Part shown: positions 23,861 through 34,834 of the stretch, in pieces
Position numbering within the stretch: the first letter of the stretch is position 1
How the letters are laid out: each line of letters starts with the position of its first letter
Source: Calamus simplicifolius
Taxonomy: Eukaryota > Streptophyta > Magnoliopsida > Arecales > Arecaceae
DNA length: 64,000 nucleotides
NCBI GenBank assembly: GCA_900491605.1
Contig: UESW01004075.1
Span: 227,181-291,180, forward strand
Direction: 5' to 3'
Notes under the pieces: model-generated
What the model was told of the DNA's origin: nothing
The model's input: only the letters and a program-made list of their open reading frames with translations
Databases searched by the model: none
Position numbers and translations under genes: made by a program

Positions 23861-24391
23861 ATAAGTCGTGCCAATAGCAAGCTCCTAAAAAAGATAAGTA
23901 CATCTAATTTATTTTATTTAGTTCTTCAAAATTAGTTTTAAAATTAAATAAATAATAATAATAAAATTATCTAGTAGGTTGGCTTACAGAGCCCAACAAC
24001 CTAGGGTTTGGGCTATATTAGATAAAAAATAAAGATAAAAATTAAAGACTTTCCTTCGAACGATTAGAAAATAAAGAAGAGGATTAAGCAAAAGAATAAT
24101 AAAATGATGCAACCGCAATGATTAAGTCACTCATTTATCTACAAACAAAGGTATGTATATAATTTATTTTATTTAAATAATATTAAAAAAAAAGTAGCAC
24201 ACTAGCGAGCCATCCTTGGGCCAACCACATAAGCCATATCATGGGCTAGCACATAGACCGGCACATCCTAGCCCAGGCTAGGCTGAGCCTCCGATCTAAT
24301 GAGCTATGTCAGCGTAGCTTGCCACAAGAGCCGATCATGTTGGACTAGCTCTTGTATTGAGTCAGTCGGTCTAGCCCATTTGACATCTCTA
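23861..24391. other. Spacer, no gene seen
   Basis: AT-rich sequence, then a GC-richer stretch at 24190-24390 with repeated AGCCCA and TAGCAC words. No coding motif or transposon end is recognised before the TSD of element A. Confidence 0.5.
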
Positions 24392-24401
24392 TACAAGCCT
24401 A
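24392..24401. repeat. 10-bp TSD of element A, left copy
   Basis: TACAAGCCTA directly precedes GGAAAAGAC... and recurs at 28587-28596 directly after ...GTCTTTTCC. A 9-10 bp duplication is characteristic of Mutator-like elements. Confidence 0.88.
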
Positions 24402-25125
24402 GGAAAAGACTTTGTACACCGCCTCCGGTGCAGCAAGTCCTACATGGGCTGCACCGCTCCTTCCTATTGGTCCACATGGATCCCATATGGCCTGATATGA
24501 TGGGACAGAATAGCAGGGGATAATGTTACTTTTTGATCGTACATCCATTAAAAGTCGTTCAGCCTTTCACCATTGATGTGAAGACAAAAATGCCCTTTCC
24601 CTCCAGCCTACTTTAATCCGCCATCTTATTTGGATTTTGCTGATAAAAATTGTAAGGTTCTAGCCTGGAAGAAGAGTATCCGAAGGAGTGGCAAAGCTCT
24701 GCCAGATGACATCCTTGCGCGCATTCAAGAGAACAAGATTCTCATCGTCGCGGAGACTGGCTGAAGCGACGGAGGAGTTGTGAGTGTTGCTGCTCCAGAC
24801 CTCATCTCCCTTCGAAGAGTCGAAGAGAACGAGACCTCCGGCCTCATTGAGTTAAAGAAACAAATTATATCCGACAGAAACATGAGCGTCGGCAACCCAT
24901 ACAGGTGCCTGCTCGGAGGACAGGATCGATCTCAAGTTGAAGCGAATGCCGACTTCATACTGGTTAGGTTCGTCAGGGCGGCTAAAGAACTCCAATGCAA
25001 AGTTCCCATCGGGGGAGATCCAGGAATCACGCCTTGCAACCGAAAGCTTAGAACCAAGAGGAATTTCCCGAACTTCGATATGAAAGAAGACAGTGGAACA
25101 GAGTAAGAAAATGGGGAACCAAAAT
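24402..25125 (-). repeat. Left TIR of element A with an inverted lectin-receptor fragment
   Basis: The outer 100 bp resemble element B's end, with a hairpin of GGTGCAGC and GCTGCACC at about 24427-24456. The inner part, about 24648-25120 read on minus, encodes the B-lectin (bulb-type lectin) domain of a G-type lectin S-receptor-like kinase: PLGSKLSVTRRDSWISPDGN, FALEFFSRPDE, VWVADA, GNLVLLNARKDVVWQSFATP. It is a near-identical inverted copy of 27865-28340. The plus-strand ORF 24780-25106 is its shadow. Confidence 0.85.
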
Positions 25126-26093
25126 AGGGTGTCGTGGGTTTTTTTAGCAGGGTTTTGAACTAGGGTGTCGTGGGTTTTGAACTGGGGTGTCGTGGGTTTT
25201 GAACTAGGGTGTCGTGGGTCTTGAACTGGGGTGTCGTGGGTCTTGAACTAGGGGTGTCATGGGTCTTGAACTAGGGTGTCGTGGGTCTTGAACTAACTGA
25301 GGGTGTCATGGGTCTTGAACTAGGGTGTCGTGGGTCTTGAACTAGGGTGTCATGGGTCTTGAACTGGGTGTCCTGGGTTTTGAACTAGGGTGTCATGGGT
25401 CTTGAACTGGGGGTATCGTGGGTCTTGAACTGGAGTGTCGTGGGTCTTGAAATGGGGGTGTCGTGGGTCTTGAACTGGGGTGTCATGGGTCTTTAACTGG
25501 GGGTGTCATGGTCTTTAACTAGGGTGTTGTGGGTCTTAACTGGGGTGTCATGGGTCTTGAACGAGGATGTCGTGGGTCTTGAACTAGGGGTGTCGTGGGT
25601 CTTGAACTGGGGGTGTCATGGGTCTTGAACTAGGGTGTCGTGGGTCTTGAACTAGGGTGTCATGGGTCTTGAACTGGGGGTGTCGTGTGTCTTGAACTGG
25701 GGTGTCGTGGGTCTTTAACTGGGGGTGTCATGGGTCTTTAACTGGGGGTGTCATGGGTCTTGAACTAGGGTGTCGTGGGTCTTGAACTAGGGTGTCATGG
25801 GTCTTGAACTAGGGGTGTCGTGGGTCTTGAACTAGGGTGTCATGGGTCTTTAACTGGGGGTGTCATGGGTCTTGAACTAGGGTGTCGTGGGTCTTGAACT
25901 GGGGTGTCGTGGGTCTTGAACTAGGGGTGTCGTGGGTCTTGAACTGGGGGTATCATGGGTCTTGAACTAGGGTGTCGTGGGTCTTGAACTAGGGTGTCAT
26001 GGGTCTTGAACTGGGGTGTCGTGGGTCTTGAACTAGGGTATCGTGGGTCTTGAACTGGGGTGTCGTGGGTCTTGAACTAGGGTGTCGTGGGTC
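25126..26093. repeat. Tandem array, 22-24 bp unit GGGTGTCGTGGGTCTTGAAC
   Basis: About 40 units of consensus GGGTGTCGTGGGTCTTGAACTA or its TGTCATGGG variant run without a break. The same array appears inverted at 26936-27850, and a shorter one lies in element B (48140-48460). Within the element these form the inner part of the giant inverted repeat. Confidence 0.93.
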
Positions 26094-26935
26094 TCTTTGT
26101 CGAAACCTGAATTGCTGTACTCTGTCGTCCTCCTATATCTCCCAAGTTTCCAATTTCTATAGAAAAGAAAACCAGCAATGGCGAAGACAATGGCCGATAC
26201 AGCATTTAAAGTGACACTAATGACCAAGACATGATGCGCACCTTTCTGTTCCTTCAATCGAATGCATCCTGCTGGCTACGATTGGTGGCTCCGACCTTGA
26301 TAAACAGAGTGTCGTTGTTCCCCATCCTCCAATATCTCAGCGGTACCATTAGTTTGGTGCAGGTGCTGTCCTTGAACATTGCTGCCTCGCAGAAGCAGTC
26401 CTGCAGACATGCTGCTTTGCAGTCGTCTATGCTCGTTGTCGATGGCAAAATGGAGTATGACTTGTCCACCCACGTCGTGTTCCTCATGGTAGCCATCATC
26501 AGTCTTGCGTTCCCTCCGCTGGAGACGTCTAAGCAATCTCCGACGCTGGAGTTTCTCATGCAACCATGTAAAATCTGGCTCGGGTCGACGAATTCAAACC
26601 CCGGAGGGCAAAGACAATTGGGCTCTCCATTGCTCCCGAGGCTGCAGTAGCTGTTAATCCCGCAAAAACCCCTGACCAGGCACCGGTTGTCCAGCGCTGC
26701 CCATTCCACCACTATTGTTGAGCTGCCATTTTTTCCAAAGCTATGCGAGTAAAGCAGGAGAATCCCATCCGGCTCTACTGTCACTCAGTAATAGATCTCA
26801 GCTGCACTCCGAGAACTGGAATTCTTGGCCTGTGCCAAGTTCTTGGTGAAATTACCTTTGTTGCCGGCCAAGTACAGGGTACCATTGCTGTCCAAGTTCA
26901 GTGTGAGGAGGAAACCAATCTGGAAGGTGACACCC
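26094..26935 (-). pseudogene. Captured fragment of a G-type lectin S-receptor-like kinase (EGF-like, PAN, transmembrane)
   Basis: Read on minus it begins LNLDSNGTLYLAGNKGNFTK, the end of the lectin region. It continues with VTVEPDGILLLYSHSFGKN, then a Cys-rich segment with CLVRGFCGINSYC and CLCPPGFEFVDP, then a PAN-like segment with SIDDCKAACLQDCFCEAAMF. A transmembrane helix, VLVISVTLNAVSAIVFAIAG, is at about 26160-26220. It stops before any kinase motif, where the array begins. A TGA near 26788 falls where the family has Trp (YYW), and a frameshift near 26255 separates the PAN part from the helix. The parental gene would encode a plasma-membrane receptor. This copy cannot. Confidence 0.88.
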
Positions 26936-27850
26936 CAATTCAAGACCCACGATACCCTAGTTCAAGACCCATGACACCCCCAGTTCAAGACCCACGATAC
27001 CCCTAGTTCAAGACCCACGACACCCCCAGTTAAAGACCCATGACACCCCAGTTCAAGACCCACGACACCCTAGTTCAAGACCCATGACACCCCCAGTTCA
27101 AGACCCACGATACCCTAGTTCAAGACCCACGACACCCCTAGTTCAAGACCCATGACACCCCCAGTTAAAGACCCACGACACCCCTAGTTCAAGACCCACG
27201 ACACCCTAGTTAAAGACCTATGACACCCCAGTTAAAGACCCATGACACCCTAGTTCAAGACCCATGACACCCTAGTTCAAGACCCACGACACCCCCAGTT
27301 CAAGACCCATGACACCCTAGTTCAAGACCCACGACACCCCTAGTTCAAGACCCACGACATCCTCGTTCAAGACCCATGACACCCCAGTTCAAGACCCACA
27401 ACACCCTAGTTAAAGACCCATGACACCCCCAGTTAAAGACCCATGACACCCCAGTTCAAGACCCACGACACCTCCGTTCAAGACCCCCGACACTTCAGTT
27501 CAAGACCCACGACACCCCCAGTTCAAGACCCAGACACCCAGTTCAAACCCAGGACCCCAGTTCAAGACCCAGACACCCTAGTTCAAGACCCACGACACCA
27601 TAGTTCAAGACCCATGACACCCTCAGTTCAAGACCCATGACACCCCTAGTTCAAGACCCACGACACCCTAGTTCAAGACCCATGACACCCCTAGTTCAAG
27701 ACCCACGACACCCCAGTTCAAGACCCACGACACTCCCAGTTCAAGACCCATGACACCCTAGTTTAAAACCCATGACACCCCAGTTCAAGACCCACGACAC
27801 CCCAATTCAAGACCCACGACACCCTAGTTCAAAACCATGCTCAAAAACCC
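26936..27850. repeat. Inverted tandem array, unit GTTCAAGACCCACGACACCC
   Basis: About 38 units form the reverse complement of the array at 25126-26093. The predicted repeat proteins (27443-27640 and others) are array translations, not genes. Confidence 0.93.
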
Positions 27851-28586
27851 ACGACACCCTATTTTGGTTCCCCATTTTCTTACTCTGTTCCACTATCTTC
27901 TTTCATATCGAAGTTCGGGAAATTCCTCTTGGTTCTAAGCTTTCGGTTACAAGGCGTGATTCCTGGATCTCCCCCGATGGAAACTTTGCATTGGAGTTCT
28001 TTAGCCGCCCTGACGAACCTAACCAGTATGAAGTCGGCATTCGCTTCAACTTGAGATCGATCCCGTCCTCCGAGCAGGCACCTGTATGGGTTGCCGACGC
28101 TCATGTTTCTGTCGGATATAATTTGTTTCTTCAACTCAATGAGGCCGGAGGTCTCGTTCTCTTTGACTCTTCGAAGGGAGCTAAGGTCTGGAGCAGCAAC
28201 ACTCACAACTCCTTCGTCGCTTCAGCCAGTCTCCGGGACGATGGGAATCTTGTTCTCTTGAATGCGCGCAAGGATGTCGTCTGGCAGAGCTTTGCCACTC
28301 CTTCGGATACTCCTCTTCCAGGCTAGAACCTTACGATTTTTTATCAGCAAAATCCAAATAAGATGGCGTGTTGAAGTAGGCTGGAGGGAAAGGGCATTTT
28401 CGTCTTCACATCAATGGTGAAAGGCTGAACGACTTTTAATGGATGTACGATCAAAAAGTAACATTATCCCTCTGCTATTCTGTCCCATCATATCAGGCTA
28501 CATGGGATCCATGTGGACCAATAGGAAGGAGCGGTGCAGCCCATGTAGGACTTGCTGCACCGAAGACGGTGTACAAAGTCTTTTCC
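27851..28586 (+). repeat. Right TIR of element A with a plus-strand B-lectin fragment
   Basis: At 27865-28326 an open frame encodes a hydrophobic, signal-peptide-like stretch (FWFPIFLLCSTIFFHI), then the B-lectin domain: ISPDGNFALEFF, VWVADAHVSVGYN, LVLFDSSKGAKVWSSNTH, SLRDDGNLVLL and WQSFATPSDTPLPG. TAG at 28324-28326 lies where the family usually has Gln (PGQNLT), and the match continues two to four residues beyond it. The rest of the TIR matches the left end inverted, closing with GTACAAAGTCTTTTCC. It is a fragment of a receptor gene, with no kinase. Confidence 0.87.
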
Positions 28587-28596
28587 TACAAGCCTA
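28587..28596. repeat. 10-bp TSD of element A, right copy
   Basis: TACAAGCCTA, an exact match to 24392-24401. Confidence 0.88.
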
Positions 28597-30233
28597 TACA
28601 AGCCTTTAATATCTTATTATGATTACTGAGAACTAACTTTGGGTTCATGGCTTCTGTAACGAGCCGATCGGCCCAACCCATTTATCACCTCTATACAAAC
28701 CTTTGATATCTTACCGTGGCCACTGAGAACCAACTCCGAGTGAACCCATACTTCAATTAAGATATAAGAATCTGGTAATCAAAATAAAAACTTCCAATAC
28801 AACAGGCCTAGTTATCGGGCATAAAAGAACAAAAGAAGCAATACTTAGAATTTGATATTGGAGACAGGCTATGTTCACAATTGCATGGACCCAGATGAGC
28901 CTGAGAGGCCTAATAAAGACAAATAACCCAGGCATGAGAACTCAGGCCTACAAAGTCTGCTCTGTGCAGCCACAAATTTAGCAGAAAAGCCTAATTTGGT
29001 GTATGGGAAAGCTAACACTTTGCAGCATAAGGTCCAGCAAACACCTCAAGGGACTGTTTGGATTGGGTTAACAAAGGAAAAGAAAAGGAAACTAAGAAAA
29101 AAAGTTATAAGTTACTTTGTTTAAAAGGATGGTAAAAAAAAAAAAGAAGGAAGGGAATAAGAATAATCGGTTCCCTATTTCTTTCTCAACGAGGATAAAT
29201 TTGTTAACCCCAAATCGAGGGTAGGCTCGGATAGAAAAAAATGTTTAAGTTATATTTTTTTTGAAAGACCAAAATATTTTTTATTTTTATTCTTTCATTC
29301 TCACGGTTCATTCCTTATTCTGAAGGGGTATAATTATCACACGACTATTTCCTTTTTTTCTTTCATTTCTATCCAAACAAAATAATTGATATTACTTTTC
29401 TTTTTCCTTCCATTCTTTTCAAACAAGAGAAGAACAACCATTTCTTTCCATTTCTTTCTTTTCATTCCTTTACTTCTTTTTAGTTTTTACTCTTCCATTC
29501 TTTTTCGTTCAAAGATCCAAATATAGCCTAAGATGCTTGTAATAAATTAGCTGATCATATGCTTCCTAAAACCAGTTCATCCTACAAGTTAATGACAACT
29601 GTACAGCAGATATGGACTAGAGATGAAGTGTTTAATTATATTGTAGATAGTCTTCTTTTTAGTTGCTGCCAAGTTCATCACCTCATTACTTTCTCCATAT
29701 AAATAAGTCTGCTATACCCCAACAAAGTTTGCGACCGCTAAATCATATTTCCTCAGCCTGACTGACAGTTGGAGATCATTAGGAGCGTAGTCAACAGAAA
29801 TTTTTTTTTTGATGGAATAGACATTGAATTTAATGATTAATAAAAAAATATAAATTATATTGAAAAAAATACTTTTGAACACACAAAGTAATATATAGGT
29901 TTTCATAAGAAGTTTAATGTTGCTGATGAGACATGCATCAGCACATAAGTCAGCATGAGCTAGCAGCATAAATGTGTGAAAAATAACTGTAGCTAGATAA
30001 CTAATAGCAAATTTTGTACAGAATACAAATATAACAATTGTAAAAGGTGTCAAAATGATCACATCTTTAGGTGCATGAGAATAAGGATTGCATGTCATTG
30101 CACAAAGTCAATCATCACATTGTGATCATACTTGTCAAAAAATCCTCTATGCCCACTTACCTGATTGAACTTAGTGAGCATCTAAGGCCTGCATTATCTA
30201 AACATTAACTTAAATTTTCTAGAACGTCTCTAG
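28597..30233. other. Spacer, no gene seen
   Basis: At 28597-28750 an imperfect duplication of about 90 bp (CTATACAA-CCTTT-ATATCTTA...CACTGAGAACCAACT) borders element A. The rest is AT-rich and pyrimidine-rich (29230-29500). The ORFs at 28753-28935 and 29712-30098 on minus match nothing I recognise. Confidence 0.5.
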
Positions 30234-30520
30234 TTATTGCACAAAAGCTCCCGCCCCATAAAACCAGCAGTTCTTGCAATAGTTCTTCTCCTTGGCAATT
30301 GGCGTGCAAGGATCAGCTTCAATAATGATATTTACCACCTCCATCATGGTCGGGTGCAAAATTGGCCACTTGGAAGTACACAAAATGACAATCTTCAAAA
30401 CTTTCTTCATTTCATCTTCTGCAGAACTTGACACCCGAGGGTCGAGAACTACTGCAACATTTTGGCATTGAGATGAGTTGAAACCCAGTAGACAATATAT
30501 TTCTTTCAGTACCAAACTGA
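30234..30520 (-). pseudogene. C-terminal fragment of an LRR receptor-like kinase (subfamily XI-like)
   Basis: On minus, one frame reads IVYWVSTHLNAKML and, after a frameshift near 30460, another reads VVLDPRVSSSAEDEMKKVLK, then ILCTSKWPILHPTMMEVVN and IIEADPC. This is the end of the kinase domain (subdomains X-XI) of HAESA/CEPR-like receptors, where the usual pattern is K-P--RPTM-EVV-ML. The Arg of RPTM is His here. Nothing of the upstream kinase is seen; the Tat retrotransposon starts 125 bp upstream. It may be the tail of a gene interrupted by that element, or an older duplicate fragment. Confidence 0.75.
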
Positions 30521-30643
30521 GGTTCTAAAATGAAAATAAACGCAGGTATGACTATTAAGATCAAAGACACATTTTGATAGAGACTGAAGCAACATGAGAG
30601 ATAAATGCATGCGAAAGTAAGATGAGCAGATTTAAGATACATT

Positions 30644-30648
30644 GATGG
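30644..30648. repeat. Probable 5-bp TSD of the Tat element, left copy
   Basis: GATGG precedes the 5' LTR. GATGA follows the 3' LTR at 38805-38809, matching 4 of 5 with a G-to-A difference. Confidence 0.6.
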
Positions 30649-31252
30649 TGATACGGCTGGCCGATTCTTCTGGGTAATATTATTTTTTACGCGATTTTTA
30701 AAAATAATGTGACAGCCGAACCCAGAAATAGAACTCCAACGCCGGCCTCCAGCGTCGGCTTCCAGTGTCGGCCTTTTTCGCTTGCACATTAATGATCAGT
30801 TTCATACAACAGATCCCGTAATTCAAGGTCTATTACCGTGTACCTCGCTCGCTGAAATCACGGGCAAGTGTTAGCTCGCTCAGCAGTTACCGCTACAAGC
30901 GGCCCTCATCCAGCAACGGTTTAACCCCTTGCCGTTCGGAGAAACTTATCCCAACAAGGAAAATTCGACGGTTCTAATAGAACGAGGTAAACGGGACCCC
31001 CAAACAGGTATAAAAAGAGGACCCAAGCTCAATGCGAGAGGAGCTCTCTTGATCTTTATCTCTCAAGTTCTACTCATATACAATTCCTGTTCTACCACCC
31101 ACTAACTTGGGCATCGGAGGGTCCCCACCGGAACCACCGGTCCGGGACTTTTTGCAGGCTATCGAAGGAAGACGGTGACCTCTCCACATTATCAAAGGCC
31201 TGCGGAGATCTCAGCCCGCCCGACGTTCATCGCAAGTGATTTGGCAGCAACA
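30649..31252 (+). repeat. 5' LTR of the Tat element
   Basis: This 604-bp repeat starts TGATACGGC and ends GCAGCAACA. A TATAAAAAG box lies at 31009-31017, with its counterpart near 38561 in the 3' LTR. Near the start it carries GCGTCGGC/GTGTCGGC words, two units here against three in the 3' LTR. Confidence 0.9.
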
Positions 31253-31343
31253 GATTGACGCGCCAGGAAGGGGGGCACCAGTTCGCACGGGAAGAAGACA
31301 AAAAGTTCTTCCTGTGACCCCACCAATTCTGCAAGGGAAACGA

Positions 31344-32772
31344 TGGTGACTACACGAGCACAGGAGGCTTCCTCCAGTCAAGCCGCGGAGCGCATTCCAT
31401 GGGCTGAATAATCGGAGGCCAACCTCGATGTTCCGCCCCCTGCTCAGATAAGCCAGTCGGACCGGCTCGAGGTTCTGGCTCACCAGGTCCAGGACCTGAT
31501 GATAATGGTACGAGGACTGCAAGAGCATTGTTTGGCTGCTGCACCTCAATCCCCTGCGCCTGATGAAGGGGTGAGGGGGACCGTCCAGTCTCACCAAGGC
31601 GGGACCCCACTTGAGGTCTCCCACCGCTCACCCCCCGAGCCTCATCACCGGGAGGCTTCGAAGCGGCGACGGTCCCCCTCTCGTCGCACCGATCGTTCCC
31701 ACCACCGGCCGGAAGAGAGAGAATCCAGACAGGTGCATTCCTTGCACCGGCGATCTTCTTCGGCTTCTTCTTCCGATTCGTCTCGAGATGGCGCCCTCAT
31801 GAAAACTACCCGTCGGGCCGAGCAAAGACTCGATGAGTATCATCGTCGGTTGGAGGAGCTTAGCTATCGGATCGTAGATCCTCATGGGATGGACTATGAG
31901 CGTCGCCCCCCGCTTTCCCGGCATATCATGAAGGAACCGGTCCCGCCCCGGTTCTATCTCCCCCAACTGGATCTATACGATGGAATGACGGACCCCTTGG
32001 ACCACCTGGAAAGCTACAAGGTCCTCATGCAAGTCCAGGGAGCGACGGACTCCCTTTTATGCATTGCCTTTCCGGCCACCCTTCGTAAGGCGGCATGCGC
32101 ATGGTACTCCCGCTTGCCTTCACGCAGCATCAACTCGTTTCGGCAACTCGAGCGATCTTTCCTGGCCCATTTTGATGCCTGTCGAAAGATCCCACGAGTG
32201 GCTGATAGTCTCTTTGCTGTCCAGCAGAGGAGCGGTGAGGCCTTGAAGGATTTTGTCGCTCGATTCAAGGAAGCAGCGTTGGAGGTGTACAACCTGGAAG
32301 ACTCCGTAGCCACTTTGGCATTAAAACGAGGGCTTCGCCCGTCCAGGTTTGCTTATTCTCTGGACAAGAAGCCTCCGGGTTCTTATGCTGAACTCCTGAG
32401 CCGAGCACAGAAGTATATCCGCGCCGATGAGGCAGATTCTTCCACGAGGGAAGTTGACAAGAACACCGGTAAGAAACCACCACCTACTGATCATGCCGGT
32501 GCGCGACCTCGGAAGCCTGAGCCTTCTCACCGCTCAGATCGCCGATCACAGACGCTTGTTCTAGGGAGTAATTCACTCCCCTCATGGCTCCTATATCTCA
32601 CATCCTGCTGGAGATCGAGGAGGAACCGTATTTCAGGCGTCCGGCTCCCTTGAAGTTTGGGGCCCCCCGCAACAAGGAGTTTTACTGCCGGTACCACCGA
32701 GACTATGGTCACGACACTGAGGATTGCCGCCATCTGAAAAAGGCCATTGAGGAGCTGGTTCAGCAGGGCACT
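31344..32772 (+). pseudogene. gag: gag of the Tat element
   Basis: The likely start is ATG at 31344 (MVTTRAQEASSS), with TAA at 31410 and a one-base shift near 31438. The main frame 31499-32580 has a basic Arg/Ser-rich region and a Retrotrans_gag core: PRFYLPQLDLYDGMTDPLDH, CAWYSRLPSRSINSFRQLE and LFAVQQRSGEALKDFVARF. After a frameshift near 32575 it continues with FYCRYHRDYGHDTEDCRHLK, the Cys/His segment usual for Tat gag, and KAIEELVQQG, then shifts again near 32770. The product would be the capsid protein. Confidence 0.87.
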
Positions 32773-33464
32773 TGAGCAAATTCGTCCGAAGGGGAAACCT
32801 CCCCACTTCGGGCCCATCGGCGCCTCTGATTCATCCGGCTGGCATGGACAATACTCCAACAGAAAAGACCATAGCCATGATTTCCTGGGGGGCAGGTGGC
32901 AGTTCAAAGAGGCAGCGAGAGGGAATAGATTCTGTAATTTCTTTTTTTGGAAAGTATTTAGATGGGGTAGTTAATAAGCATGATGACAGTGTCGTCGTGT
33001 CCATGACTATAGCCAAATACCCTGTAAAAAGAATTTTGATTGATAGTGGGAGTTCGGTGGATGTTTTGAGCTACGAGGCTTTTGTTCGGATGAACTTATC
33101 AAAGTCTTCACTCCGACCCGTTGCTGCGCCTCTGATGGGCTTCACTGGAGACTCGGTGAACGTTGAAGGGGAGATTACCCTCCCAGTCACGGCTGGAACC
33201 CCTCCATGCCAGAGCACCATGGTTATAAATTTCTTGATGGTCCGGGTCCCACTGGCTTACAACGCTATCTTGGGGAGACCAGGGTTGAACCTGCTAGATG
33301 CTGTAATCTCCACTAAGAGATTATTGGTAAGATTCCCTATCGACGAAGAAGTCAGAGAGATGAAGGGGGAGCAAAGCCCGCCACCGCTCTGCTATCATTT
33401 GTCTCCCAGCCTGCTGGAAGCGGCGTCGGCAATAGCCCTGAGCCGCACGATCCCCGGGAGCTAG
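32773..33464 (+). pseudogene. Protease region of Tat pol
   Basis: The aspartic protease-like domain has the intact active-site segment ILIDSGSSVDVLSYEAF at about 33033-33083 and the C-terminal block NAILGRPGLNLLDAVIST at about 33260-33312. It opens in the frame that follows the gag frameshift near 32770 (LSKFVRRGN) and ends at TAG 33462-33464, before the linker to reverse transcriptase. Confidence 0.87.
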
Positions 33465-34834
33465 GAAGGAGGGGAGAGCCAGCCGAGCACCTTCTGACCC
33501 TCCCCTTGGGTGATGACTCGACAAAGACTGTTCAGGTGGGGGCGTTGCTTCCAGAAGAGGCCCGTGGTTGACTTCTTACTTTCCTGCGTGCCAACACCGA
33601 TGTCTTTGCATGGTCGTCCTCGGACATGCCGGGCGTCCCCGAAGAAGTGATCACCCATCGGCTCAACCTCAGGCCAGAATGTCGGCCGATCCGATAGAAA
33701 AAAAGAAATTTCACTCCAGATAGATAGAAAGCTATTGACGAAGAAGTTCGCAAGTTGATGGCTGCAGGCCACGTTCGGGAGGTTCATTACCCCGAATGGT
33801 TGGCCAATGTGGTGTTAGTCCGCAAGACTAACGGGAGTTGGAGAATGTGCATAGATTTCACTGACCTTAACAAAGCATGCCCAAAGGATAGCTTTCCTCT
33901 ACCCCGGATCGATCAACTGGTGGATGCTACGTCCGGACATGAGGTCCTTAGCTTCATGGATGCTTTCTCTGGATACAACCAGATCCGGATGAATCCGGCG
34001 GATGAAGAAGCTACCTCCTTCATAACTGAGAAGGGGTTATACTGCTACAGGGTAATGCCTTTTGGGCTAAAGAACACGGGAGCCACCTACCAACGGCTGA
34101 TGAACAAGGTCTTCGAAGGCCAGATAGGACGCAACATGGAAGTGTACGTGGATGACATGTTAACAAAAAGCGTCCACGCCACTGACCATGTCGCGGACCT
34201 AACGGAGACTTTTGACAACCTTCATCGGTACCAGATGAAGCTGAACCCACGCAAGTGTGCATTTGGGGTGACAGCCGGAAAGTTCTTGGGTTTTATGGTA
34301 ACCCGGCGGGGGATCGAGGCAAACCCGGACAAAGTTCAAGCCATCTTGGACATGAGGCCTCCCGCCAATAAGAAGGAAATACAGCGCCTGACAGGGAGGG
34401 TGGCCGCCTTAAGTCGCTTCCTGTCTAAGTCTGCGGAGAGATGCCTACCTTCTTCAAAGCGCTCCGCAAGGTCAACGAGTTTGAATGGATGAGGGAATGT
34501 CAAGAGGCGTTCGAGGGTTCAGCTAGCCAAGCCCACTGGTGGAGAAGAACTCCTTCTTTATCTCGCGGCCTTTTCTGAAGCCGTTAGTTCTGTGCTGGTC
34601 CGCATGGACACCGACGGCGTGCAAAGGCCGGTATACTACACCAGCAAGGTGCTCCACGACGCCGAGACCAGGTATTCAAATATGGAAAAGATTATCTTCG
34701 CATTGATTGTGTCTGCCCAACGTCTGCGGCCATACTTCCAAGCCCACCCGATCGTGGTGATCACAGACCTATCTCTGAAGGCAGTTCTCGCTCGCCCGGA
34801 TACTTCCGGTTGACTGGCAAGGTGGGCCCTCAAG
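33465..34834 (+). pseudogene. Reverse transcriptase and RNase H region of Tat pol
   Basis: The linker carries TAG stops within R-KKRNFTPDR-KAIDEEV (about 33696-33735), both where Gln is usual. The reverse transcriptase has GSWRMCIDFTDLNKACPKD, FMDAFSGYNQI, YCYRVMPFGLKN and the catalytic YVDDML at about 34144-34161. Residues near 34100 read NTGATYQRLMNK, where this clade usually has NAGATYQRL. The RNase H frame 34592-34813 has YTSKVLHDAETRYSNMEK and ends at a TGA where Arg is usual (SG-LARWALKL). Confidence 0.9.

Larger units (their letters stand above)
24402..28586. mobile_element. Element A: Pack-MULE-like element with receptor-kinase gene pieces
   Basis: The 4,185-bp element has a 10-bp TSD and long terminal inverted repeats (about 725 bp each) that continue into inverted tandem arrays, so almost the whole element is one large inverted repeat around an 840-bp centre. 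Order: TIR-L with a lectin-domain fragment (minus), array, EGF/PAN/transmembrane fragment (minus), inverted array, TIR-R with the same lectin fragment (plus). It has no transposase. Its first 100 bp match element B, so B's family probably supplied the enzyme. Carrying host gene pieces between MULE ends is the definition of a Pack-MULE. Confidence 0.87.

Noticed and set aside
25126..27850. Regular short direct repeats as a CRISPR-like array
   Set aside because: Units are contiguous with no unique spacers, the host is a plant, and the array is mirrored inside a transposon.
27772..28326. 184-codon frame as a functional lectin or receptor gene
   Set aside because: It begins in the repeat array, stops inside the lectin domain and is part of a TIR. 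No kinase or transmembrane segment follows.
29712..30098. 128-codon hydrophobic minus-strand frame
   Set aside because: AT-rich composition yields Ile/Phe/Leu-rich chance frames. No homologous pattern recognised.
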